Program-made: the position numbers and the translations under genes
Notes under the pieces: generated by a model
The model's input: only the letters and a program-made list of their open reading frames with translations
Databases searched by the model: none
What the model was told of the DNA's origin: nothing
DNA from: Devosia sp.
Lineage (GTDB): Bacteria > Pseudomonadota > Alphaproteobacteria > Rhizobiales > Devosiaceae
Reading direction: 5' to 3'
Length of the DNA stretch: 5,276 nucleotides
NCBI GenBank assembly: GCA_028290245.1
Contig: JAQGKG010000058.1
Coordinates: forward strand, 1 to 5,276
In this document: in pieces, positions 1 to 4,794 of the stretch
How positions within the stretch are numbered: the first letter of the stretch is position 1
Layout: each line of letters starts with the position of its first letter

Positions 1-31
1 CTCTTGAATGGGACAGAGGCTTGTCCCATAT
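1..31 (+). promoter_or_regulatory. RpoH (sigma-32)-type heat-shock promoter of the hsp20 unit
   Basis: The -35 element is CTCTTGAA at 1-8 and the -10 element is CCATAT at 26-31, with 17 nt between them. From memory this matches the rhizobial RpoH consensus CNCTTGAA-N17-CCANAT at every specified base; read the E. coli way it is CTTGAA, 15 nt, TCCCAT. Transcription would start near 37-38, giving a leader of about 66 nt before the hsp20 ATG at 104. A heat-shock sigma promoter directly before a small heat-shock gene is the expected biology. The window starts at base 1 of the -35 box, so upstream sites cannot be judged. Confidence 0.82.
8..29. repeat. Perfect 8-bp inverted repeat inside the heat-shock promoter spacer
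   Basis: ATGGGACA at 8-15 and TGTCCCAT at 22-29 are exact reverse complements separated by 6 nt. The right arm overlaps the -10 box and the left arm begins at the last base of the -35 box, so a protein bound here would cover the promoter. It does not resemble the CIRCE operator of HrcA (TTAGCACTC-N9-GAGTGCTAA). It lies upstream of the predicted transcript, so an RNA role is unlikely. It may be an operator or a chance palindrome. Confidence 0.5.
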
Positions 32-41
32 CTCCAGTCAA

Positions 42-97
42 GGCGCGCGATGCCAATTCTGGGTCCGCGCCGATACGTTGCTTGATAATCAAGGACG
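42..97 (+). promoter_or_regulatory. ROSE-like RNA thermometer in the hsp20 5' leader
   Basis: Two hairpins can be drawn. The first pairs GGCGCG (42-47) with CGCGCC (66-71). The second pairs 76-85 with 89-97 and encloses the Shine-Dalgarno AAGGA (91-95). In the second, TTGCT at 78-82 faces AGGA at 92-95: U82-A92, C81-G93, G80 bulged, U79-G94 wobble, U78-A95, extended by G77-C96, C76-G97 and, towards the loop, U83-A91, G84-C90, A85-U89. The UYGCU motif with a bulged G opposite the Shine-Dalgarno is the hallmark of ROSE elements, which melt on heating and free the ribosome site of small heat-shock mRNAs. The pairing was worked out by hand; no folding energy was computed. The 3-nt loop is tight, so the A85-U89 pair may be open. 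Confidence 0.78.
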
Positions 98-103
98 GCG
101 TGG

Positions 104-523
104 ATGTCGCGTATTTCGGTGTTTTCCGCCCCATTTCTCCTCGGCTTCGACAGTTTCGAGGAGCGAGTCGACCGGCTGGCCAAGTCCGCCGACGGCTACC
201 CGCCCTATAATATTGAGCGCATGACCGATGCCAACGGCACGGAACAGTTCCTGATCTCCATTGCCGTTGCCGGCTTTGGTGCCAGCGAACTCGACGTGAT
301 TGCCGAGGACAACCAGATTCTGGTCCGCGGCAAGCAGAAGGATGAGCCGGGCAAAGAGTTCCTGCACCGCGGTATCGCGGCGCGGCAATTTCAGCGCAGT
401 TTCCTCCTTGCCGATGGCATGATCGTGAAGGATGCAACTTTAGGGCATGGTATGCTCGTTGTTGCAGTGGAGCGTCCACAGACGCCCAAGATCGCCCGAC
501 GTATCGATATTCGCTCAGTCTGA
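104..523 (+). CDS. ibpA: Small heat-shock protein, Hsp20/IbpA family
   Basis: This 139-residue cytoplasmic ATP-independent chaperone binds unfolding proteins under heat or oxidative stress and holds them for refolding by DnaK/ClpB. A short N-terminal arm (about 1-32, with FLLGFDSFEERVDRL typical of the class A alphaproteobacterial type) is followed by the alpha-crystallin domain (about 33-125). That domain has the family's conserved AxLGxGMLVV strand near 111-120, and the short C-terminal tail carries an I-D-I (I-x-I) oligomerisation motif at 134-136. The ATG at 104 is chosen because AAGGA ends 8 nt upstream and the protein then begins with the usual MSR-type arm. The gene is controlled by an RpoH-type promoter and a ROSE-like leader and is followed after 15 bp by a DUF1150 gene. 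The family is certain; ibpA versus a generic hsp20 name is convention. Confidence 0.93.
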   Translation: MSRISVFSAPFLLGFDSFEERVDRLAKSADGYPPYNIERMTDANGTEQFLISIAVAGFGASELDVIAEDNQILVRGKQKDEPGKEFLHRGIAARQFQRSFLLADGMIVKDATLGHGMLVVAVERPQTPKIARRIDIRSV

Positions 524-538
524 GAAAGGGCCGACAAA

Positions 539-826
539 ATGTATGAGAAACGCAACGAAGATGCCGCGGCCGAAGCGCTGAACCATCCGCTCAAACTGCT
601 GACCACTGCGCAGTTTGCGGCGCTTGGCGGCGATGCCGTGGCCTATGTCCGCCCTGTAAGTGGGTTGATCCTGTCCACGATGATCCACGATGCCGAATTC
701 GAGGCCGAGAGCGATTATCAGTTGGTGATGTCCGCGGACGGAACGCCGCTGCTGGTAACGGACACCGAAGACAGCGTGCTGGATTGGCTGGGCGACAAAA
801 ATTTGGGGCTGGCGACGCTGCATTAG
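539..826 (+). CDS. DUF1150 family protein
   Basis: This 95-residue protein of unknown function matches my recollection of DUF1150. Diagnostic stretches are LTTAQFAALGGDAVAYVRPVSG (split here as LTTAQFAALGG at about 21-31 and VAYVRP at 34-39), the ADGTPLLVTD segment near 66-75, and an LH terminus. It has no signal peptide or membrane segment and is acidic, so it is probably cytoplasmic. The ATG follows an AGAAAGG ribosome site and lies 15 bp after the hsp20 stop, so the two genes are almost certainly one transcript ending at the hairpin downstream. DUF1150 genes often sit beside IbpA-type genes in alphaproteobacteria, which suggests a stress-linked role, but no activity is known to me. Confidence 0.85.
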   Translation: MYEKRNEDAAAEALNHPLKLLTTAQFAALGGDAVAYVRPVSGLILSTMIHDAEFEAESDYQLVMSADGTPLLVTDTEDSVLDWLGDKNLGLATLH

Positions 827-848
827 CGCGCTAGTACCTCGGAATAGC

Positions 849-884
849 AAAAGACCCCGGACATCGCTGTCCGGGGTCTTTTTG
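849..884. terminator. Bidirectional rho-independent terminator between convergent operons
   Basis: A perfect 15-bp stem (849-863 with 868-882) encloses the tetraloop TCGC (864-867) and contains the GC-rich block ACCCCGG/CCGGGGT. On the plus strand the stem runs into TTTTT (879-883) and serves the hsp20-DUF1150 unit, whose stop is at 826. On the minus strand it runs into TTTT (852-849) and serves ptsN, whose stop codon is at 900-902. It is the only structure between the two convergent genes and has textbook form in both directions. Confidence 0.93.
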
Positions 885-899
885 TTTCATCAGCAGAAA

Positions 900-1367
900 C
901 TAGGCCGCGTAGTTAGTTTCGAAGGGAGCCGTCAGGATCGCGCGGAGCTGGGCCGGGTCGTCGGTCTGGCGCAGGTGGTCCACTACGGCCTCGGTGCGCA
1001 GCAGGCGCGCGACGCGGGATAGGGCCTTGAGATGATCGGCGCCGGCACCCGAGGGCGCCAGCAGCATCACCACCAGGTCGACAGGCTGGTCATCGACCGC
1101 ATCGAACTCGATCGGCTTGTCGAGCCGGGCGAACAAAGCCACGACTTCCTTGAGACCGGCGATCTTGCCGTGGGGAATGGCAATGCCGTTGCCCAGTCCC
1201 GTCGAGCCAAGCTCTTCACGGCTGGTAATCGACGAAAGGATGTCAGCAGCACTCTGTCCGCTGATTTCTGACGCACGAGCGGCTAGCGCTTCAAACAACT
1301 GGCGTTTTGTTTTCACGCCAGCGCAACAAAGCACCGCGCGTTCAGCCAGGATATCGGCCAATTCCAT
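900..1367 (-). CDS. ptsN: PTS IIA-like nitrogen regulatory protein (EIIA-Ntr, PtsN)
   Basis: This 155-residue protein is the terminal phosphate acceptor of the nitrogen phosphotransferase chain (EI-Ntr to NPr to PtsN). It transports no sugar; its phosphorylation state controls targets such as potassium uptake, sensor kinases and the stringent response, depending on the species. It is a single PTS_EIIA type-2 domain over nearly its whole length. The active-site histidine is H66 in NGIAIPHGK (60-68), and the second conserved histidine is H112 in the DHLKALSRVARLLR helix. Length matches the family (about 150-165). The ATG is preceded by CAAGG ending 8 nt upstream. The start lies 47 bp after the hpf stop, so it is probably co-transcribed with hpf, and its message ends at the shared terminator. 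rpoN-hpf-ptsN is a widespread proteobacterial cluster. Confidence 0.95.
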   Translation of the reverse strand: MELADILAERAVLCCAGVKTKRQLFEALAARASEISGQSAADILSSITSREELGSTGLGNGIAIPHGKIAGLKEVVALFARLDKPIEFDAVDDQPVDLVVMLLAPSGAGADHLKALSRVARLLRTEAVVDHLRQTDDPAQLRAILTAPFETNYAA

Positions 1368-1414
1368 AAAATCTGCCTTGGATCAACTTTGCTTACTGTG
1401 ACGTCGGAAAGAGA

Positions 1415-1990
1415 TCAATTGGTCCCGAGGACTGGATCGATCCAGCCAATATTGCCGTCGGAGCGGCGGTAAACCACATTCAGCCCGCCGTGTCCAGCAT
1501 GGCGGAACATCACGATCTGTCCTCCGGTGAGATCGAGCTCCATAACGGCCTCCTCGACGGAGAGCTGGCGCAGGTTCTTGGTGGTCTCGGCAATCACAGG
1601 TGGCGCGTAGTCTTCGGCAAGGTCCTCCACGTCGTCAGAGGCTCCAAACACGGTGTATTGCGCGGTGAGGCTGTCCTCGGCACCGTTGATGCCGCGCGGG
1701 CGCTGCTTGAGGCGACGGTTATAGCGACGCAGGCGCTTTTCGATATTGAGCGCCATCAATTCATAGGCGCTGGTGGCGTCGCCGCCCTGGGCATTGGCCT
1801 GCAGCGTGGCGCCGGAGTCGAGGTGGACTACGCAATCGGCGCGAAAACCGATGCCGTCTGGGGTGAGAGTGAGATGGCCGTCATAACCGCCGTCGAAATA
1901 TTTTCCGACCACTGCCGCGAAATGATCCTCGGCTTTACCCCGCAGGGCATCGCCGATATCCATGTTCTTTCCCGAAACGCGTAAAGTCAT
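1415..1990 (-). CDS. hpf: Ribosome hibernation promoting factor, long form (HPF/RaiA family)
   Basis: This 191-residue protein binds the 30S decoding region in stationary phase or starvation and drives pairing of 70S into inactive 100S ribosomes. Residues 1 to about 105 form the S30AE domain (MTLRVSGKNMDIGDALR start, SAYELMALNIEKRLRRYNRRLK basic helix at 75-95). After a variable acidic linker, residues about 130-187 form the C-terminal dimerisation domain (IAETTKNLRQLSVEEAVMELDL, then VVYRRSDGNIGWIDP). Having both domains makes it the long form, which needs no separate RMF. An in-frame ATG lies 18 codons upstream (2044), but the start at 1990 is chosen because a purine-rich ribosome site directly precedes it and the S30AE fold begins there. 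It lies between rpoN and ptsN. Confidence 0.94.
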   Translation of the reverse strand: MTLRVSGKNMDIGDALRGKAEDHFAAVVGKYFDGGYDGHLTLTPDGIGFRADCVVHLDSGATLQANAQGGDATSAYELMALNIEKRLRRYNRRLKQRPRGINGAEDSLTAQYTVFGASDDVEDLAEDYAPPVIAETTKNLRQLSVEEAVMELDLTGGQIVMFRHAGHGGLNVVYRRSDGNIGWIDPVLGTN

Positions 1991-1992
1991 GG

Positions 1993-2007
1993 CTTCCTCT
2001 TCCTTTT
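1993..2007 (-). promoter_or_regulatory. Ribosome binding site fixing the hpf start
   Basis: Read on the minus strand, a purine tract holds two Shine-Dalgarno-like cores, AAGGA (2005-2001) and GAGGA (1999-1995), which end 10 and 4 nt before the ATG at 1990. No comparable tract precedes the alternative ATG at 2044, so the shorter 191-residue protein is the better call. Confidence 0.75.
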
Positions 2008-2074
2008 GTCGTTGGAGGAGCCTCCCGTTCCGGGCCGGCTCCAATGCTTCCGGTCACGTTTCCAAGCCGCAAAG

Positions 2075-2152
2075 TGGCGAGCACTTTTGCTGGAAACGCG
2101 CCAGTCGACGCGAGGTCTCGAAAAGCCGGTTCCCGGGTTTTCGGGATCACGT
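2075..2152. repeat. Intergenic repeat resembling the dispersed Hyphomicrobiales motif
   Basis: On the plus strand, 2083-2096 reads ACTTTTGCTGGAAA, and 2121-2151 reads AAAAGCCGGTTCCC, then GGG, then TTTTCGGGATCACG. Both blocks closely resemble sequences I recall as common between genes in rhizobial genomes (ACCGGTTCCCACTTTTCGGGATCA and ACTTTTGCTGGAA variants). The second block can fold: CGAAAA (2119-2124) with TTTTCG (2138-2143) and CC (2126-2127) with GG (2136-2137). It lies between the rpoN stop and the hpf start and codes for nothing I can support. Its role (transcript end, protein site or inert repeat) cannot be told from one copy. Confidence 0.5.
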
Positions 2153-2318
2153 CTGTCACACACTCAAGTTGGGTATATGACAGGCGCAATGCTAGACCCG
2201 CCTGCGCCAAGGACGCAATGCGCAAGTACCCTTCAGGGTTCGTTTATAGCTTGGACTTCGCCTCACAATGGCCTTAGCCTTCGCGAGCGGTTGGCGGGCT
2301 GGTATGACCGGCCTTGGC

Positions 2319-3827
2319 CTACGCCTGTTCCAGGTTCTTCTTCTGTCGACGCCGGATAACCGACGAGGGGATGTTCATGCCCTCACGGTATTTCGCTACG
2401 GTGCGGCGGGCGACGTCGATGCCTTGTTCTTTTTTCAGCATTTCGGCGATGGTGTCGTCGGAGAGAACATCGGCCAACACTTCGGCGTCGATCAACTGGC
2501 GGATGCGATGGCGCACGGCTTCGGCGGAGTGATCGCTGCCGCCGTCGCTGGACGAGATGGCGGTGGTGAAGAAATATTTCATTTCGTAGAGGCCGCGCGG
2601 CGTCGCCATGTATTTGTTGGAGGTAACGCGGCTCACCGTCGATTCATGCATGTTGATGGTTTCGGCGACCATCTTGAGGGTCATCGGCCGCAGATGGGCG
2701 ATGCCGTGGGTGAGGAAGCCATCCTGCTGGCGGGTGATTTCGGCGGAGACCTTGAGGATGGTCTGGGCGCGCTGATCGAGACTTTTGGTGAGCCAGTTGG
2801 CAGTGGCGAGGCAGTCACTAAGGAAGCTCTTTTCACCGGGGCCGCGGGCCTTCTTGGTCACCGTGGCATAATACACCCGGTTGACCAGCACGCGCGGCAG
2901 GGTCTCGGAATTGAGCTCAATCTGCCAGGCGCCATCATTGCCGCGGCGTACGAATACGTCGGGCACAACCGATTCGACGGGACCGGAATCAAAGGCCAGG
3001 CCCGGCTTGGGATCGAGCTGGCGGATTTCGGCCAGCATGTCGTTGAGATCTTCGCGATCGCAGCCGACAGCGCGCATCAGGCCGGCCATATTGTGCTCGG
3101 CAAGCATGCCGATGTTATCCAGCAAATCCATCATCATCGGGTCGAGCCGGTCGCGGTCACGCAGTTGGATGGCGAGGCATTCGGGCACCGAGCGGGCAAA
3201 CACCCCGACCGGGTCGCAGCCCTGCAGCGCCTCCAGCACGGCGACGATGTCGGCGAGTTCGGCGCCGAGCTGTTCGGCCAGCGCATCGAGGTCGGTGGTG
3301 AGATAGCCGGCTTCGTTGAGCCCATCGATCAGGTGGCGCGCGATCAGCCGGTCGGCGGCCGTGCGCAGGATCATGTTGGACTGGTTTTCGAGATGCTCGC
3401 TGAGCAGGGGTTTTGAGGCGACGAACTGGTCGATGTCCGGCGCTTCGCCGCCTTCGCTGCTGCCATTACGGTCGAGCCGGCTTTGCGGATTGAGCTGGTC
3501 CTGGGCGGTCTGGTCGGGAAAGACGTTTTCGACGGCGGTATCATAGCCGTCAGCGATGGAATCGGCGTCCTGGATGCGGTCGCCGCGATCGACGGTGTCT
3601 TCGTAAGCGCTGATTTCCTGGCTGCGTTCGGGAATTTCGGAGGGCTCGGCATCACCGGGCTCGGCACCGTCTTCGCGCTCCAGCAGCGGATTGCGCAACA
3701 GTTCGGCGTCGACGAAGTCATTGAGTTCAAGATGGCTCAACTGCAGCAGCCTGATCGACTGCATCAGTTGCGGCGTCAGTGTCAGGCTCTGGGCCTGACG
3801 GAATTCAAGACGCGGCGAAAGTGCCAT
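2319..3827 (-). CDS. rpoN: RNA polymerase sigma-54 factor (RpoN)
   Basis: This 502-residue alternative sigma factor binds core polymerase, recognises -24/-12 (GG/GC) promoters and stays closed until an AAA+ enhancer-binding protein remodels it. Region I is at 1-50 (LEFRQAQSLTLTPQLMQSIRLLQLSHLEL, glutamine/leucine-rich). An acidic linker (region II) spans about 51-130, and the core-binding domain about 135-330 contains DPVGVFAR (205-212) and LDPKPG (271-276). The DNA-binding helix-turn-helix is near 382-404 (TLKMVAETINMHESTVSRVTSNK), and the RpoN box ARRTVAKYRE at 473-482 is intact. Length is normal (about 480-520). The frame is open up to an ATG at 3983, but MALSPRLEFRQ is the family's standard start, AAGGG ends 10 nt before it, and the upstream start would run through the putative promoter. 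Confidence 0.97.
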   Translation of the reverse strand: MALSPRLEFRQAQSLTLTPQLMQSIRLLQLSHLELNDFVDAELLRNPLLEREDGAEPGDAEPSEIPERSQEISAYEDTVDRGDRIQDADSIADGYDTAVENVFPDQTAQDQLNPQSRLDRNGSSEGGEAPDIDQFVASKPLLSEHLENQSNMILRTAADRLIARHLIDGLNEAGYLTTDLDALAEQLGAELADIVAVLEALQGCDPVGVFARSVPECLAIQLRDRDRLDPMMMDLLDNIGMLAEHNMAGLMRAVGCDREDLNDMLAEIRQLDPKPGLAFDSGPVESVVPDVFVRRGNDGAWQIELNSETLPRVLVNRVYYATVTKKARGPGEKSFLSDCLATANWLTKSLDQRAQTILKVSAEITRQQDGFLTHGIAHLRPMTLKMVAETINMHESTVSRVTSNKYMATPRGLYEMKYFFTTAISSSDGGSDHSAEAVRHRIRQLIDAEVLADVLSDDTIAEMLKKEQGIDVARRTVAKYREGMNIPSSVIRRRQKKNLEQA

Positions 3828-3856
3828 TAAGTCCAGACCCTTAGTGCAAAACAATG

Positions 3857-3870
3857 CGCCGTTTCCGGCG
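3857..3870 (-). other. GNRA-tetraloop hairpin in the rpoN leader
   Basis: On the minus strand CGCCG-GAAA-CGGCG forms a 5-bp GC stem capped by a GAAA (GNRA) tetraloop. It lies about 30 nt before the rpoN ATG and within the leader predicted from the -24/-12 promoter. It does not cover the Shine-Dalgarno (3842-3838). It may stabilise the 5' end or be incidental. Confidence 0.4.
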
Positions 3871-3919
3871 ACTTCCCGGGCGGACCATGACTTATTTTTG
3901 GGCAGCGGGCAAGAGTGAG

Positions 3920-3935
3920 GGCAAGTTCTGTGCCA
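3920..3935 (-). promoter_or_regulatory. Putative sigma-54 (-24/-12) promoter of rpoN
   Basis: On the minus strand the site reads TGGCACAGAACTTGCC. It has the invariant GG (3934-3933) and GC (3922-3921) exactly 10 nt apart, a full TGGCAC -24 block and TTGC -12 block, and differs from the usual consensus TGGCACG-N4-TTGCW only at the seventh base and the last base. With the C of GC taken as -12, transcription starts near 3909, giving an 82-nt rpoN leader. It points to positive autoregulation of rpoN, or control by whichever activator works here. The site is outside the rpoN coding region when the 3827 start is used. Confidence 0.75.
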
Positions 3936-3974
3936 AGTGATAGTAGTGAGAAAGTACCTCCGCCATTCGGCCAT

Positions 3975-3988
3975 AGGCCTCAAGGCCT
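3975..3988. repeat. Short inverted repeat upstream of the rpoN promoter
   Basis: AGGCC (3975-3979) and GGCCT (3984-3988) are separated by TCAA; equivalently, two self-palindromic AGGCCT hexamers are separated by two bases. Its centre lies about 73 bp upstream of the predicted sigma-54 start. It could be part of an activator site or simply a small hairpin. Confidence 0.4.
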
Positions 3989-3996
3989 TCTCGCGT

Positions 3997-4021
3997 CAAA
4001 TCACTCCACTGGAGTGATTTG
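3997..4021. repeat. 25-bp near-perfect dyad between lptB and rpoN
   Basis: CAAATCACTCCA (3997-4008) and TGGAGTGATTTG (4010-4021) are perfect 12-base inverted arms around a single central base. It starts 15 bp past the lptB stop codon, so as RNA it could end or protect the lpt transcript, although no T-run follows on the minus strand. As DNA, its centre (4009) is about 100 bp upstream of the predicted rpoN sigma-54 start, a normal distance for an enhancer-binding-protein site. Either role, or both, fits. The symmetry itself is certain; the function is not. Confidence 0.7.
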
Positions 4022-4035
4022 CCCTGCGGGACCGC

Positions 4036-4794
4036 TCAAAGCTCAAACCCTTCGCCCAAATACACTCGTCTTGCGTCCGGGTCGGCACTGATGGTTTCGG
4101 GTTTGCCCTGGATCATCACCTTGCCGCCGTGGATGACGTAGGCGCGGTCGACGAGGCCGAGCGTTTCGCGGACGGCGTGGTCGGTGATCAGCACGCCGAT
4201 GCCGCGGCGGGTGAGCTGGTGGACGAGGCCCTTGACCTCGCTGACGGCGATGGGGTCGACGCCGGCGAACGGTTCGTCGAGCAGCATGAACACCGGATCG
4301 GCGGCCAAGGCGCGGGCGATCTCGACGCGGCGGCGTTCACCACCCGACAGGGCCAGCGCATTGGACTTGGCGAGGTGCCGGATCGAAAATTCGTCAAGCA
4401 GGGCTTCGAGCCGCGCGTGGCGCTCGTCGCGGTTTTTGACGTGGTTTTCGAGCACCGCCATGATGTTGCCGGTGACGGTGAGGCCACGGAAAATCGAGGG
4501 TTCCTGCGGCAGGTAGCCGATGCCGAGACGGCCGCGCTGGAACAGCGGCAGGCGGGTGATGTCACGGCCATCGAGGCTGATCAGCCCGTTGTCGGGCTTG
4601 AGCAGGCCCATGATCATGGTGAAAACCGTGGTCTTGCCGGCGCCATTGGGGCCTAGCAGGCCAACCGCTTCGCCACGCCGCACGGCTATAGATACATCGC
4701 GCACGACGATGCGCTTGCCAAAGCTCTTGGCTAGGCCATGGGCAACCAGCCAGCCGGTCTGGTCGACGCGCGGCTTATCGATTTGATCGGTCAT
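4036..4794 (-). CDS. lptB: LPS export ABC transporter ATP-binding protein LptB
   Basis: This 252-residue cytoplasmic ATPase dimerises under LptF/LptG and powers extraction of lipopolysaccharide from the inner membrane into the LptC-LptA bridge. All ABC motifs are intact: Walker A GPNGAGKTT (48-56), Q-loop Q97 in YLPQEPSIFRGLTV, signature LSGGE (149-153), Walker B FMLLDE (169-174), D-loop GVDP (178-181) and switch H206 in ITDHAVRET. The YLPQEPSIFR-LTV block and the PFAGVDPIAV segment identify LptB rather than a generic ABC or branched-chain amino-acid ATPase. The N-terminus is about 12 residues longer than in E. coli LptB, as is common in alphaproteobacteria. Its ATG overlaps the lptA stop by 4 bp (ATGA at 4794-4791), so translation is probably coupled. 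Confidence 0.96.
   Translation of the reverse strand: MTDQIDKPRVDQTGWLVAHGLAKSFGKRIVVRDVSIAVRRGEAVGLLGPNGAGKTTVFTMIMGLLKPDNGLISLDGRDITRLPLFQRGRLGIGYLPQEPSIFRGLTVTGNIMAVLENHVKNRDERHARLEALLDEFSIRHLAKSNALALSGGERRRVEIARALAADPVFMLLDEPFAGVDPIAVSEVKGLVHQLTRRGIGVLITDHAVRETLGLVDRAYVIHGGKVMIQGKPETISADPDARRVYLGEGFEL

Larger units (their letters stand above)
1991..2318. other. 328-bp non-coding gap between rpoN and hpf
   Basis: Besides the repeat and the hpf ribosome site, this gap holds an exact 8-bp direct repeat, CGCAATGC (2185-2192 and 2214-2221), and an inverted repeat GGCGCA (2183-2188) with TGCGCC (2203-2208). It also has two similar 11-mers near the rpoN stop (GGCCTTAGCCT at 2270-2280, GGCCTTGGCCT at 2310-2320). 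A -10-like CTATAA lies on the minus strand at 2249-2244 without a good -35 at 16-18 nt. No clear rho-independent terminator follows rpoN. The length implies that hpf has its own promoter rather than depending only on rpoN read-through, but I cannot name a convincing housekeeping one. Confidence 0.6.

Noticed and set aside
89..388. Minus-strand open frame across the hsp20 leader and gene
   Set aside because: It is antisense to Hsp20, with no motif; the plus-strand signals at 1-103 explain the region fully.
1432..1445. Perfect 14-bp palindrome CTGGATCGATCCAG
   Set aside because: It lies in the hpf coding region and follows directly from codons for the conserved GWIDP motif; coincidence is the simplest explanation.
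1490..1984. Plus-strand open frame of 164 codons opposite hpf
   Set aside because: It is a shadow of the HPF coding frame, with no recognisable domain and no upstream signals.
1991..2044. 18-residue N-terminal extension of HPF from the ATG at 2044
   Set aside because: It would translate the purine-rich ribosome site (the QKEEE residues are that site read as codons) and precedes the normal S30AE start.
2075..2091. Plus-strand TGGC...TTGC resembling a -24/-12 promoter
   Set aside because: GG and GC are 11 nt apart instead of 10, and no plus-strand gene follows.
2268..3416. Long plus-strand open frame (382 codons) opposite rpoN
   Set aside because: It lies entirely antisense to an unmistakable RpoN, its product is a low-complexity G/A/H/V-rich sequence typical of antisense frames in GC-rich DNA, and no ribosome site or family motif is seen.
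3828..3983. 52-residue N-terminal extension of RpoN from the ATG at 3983
   Set aside because: The extension has no similarity to sigma-54 region I, the family start MALSPRLEFRQ follows it, and it would overlap the -24/-12 site.
4129..4656. Plus-strand open frame of 175 codons opposite lptB
   Set aside because: It is antisense to LptB with all ABC motifs intact; its composition is dominated by D/A/E/G from complementary codons.
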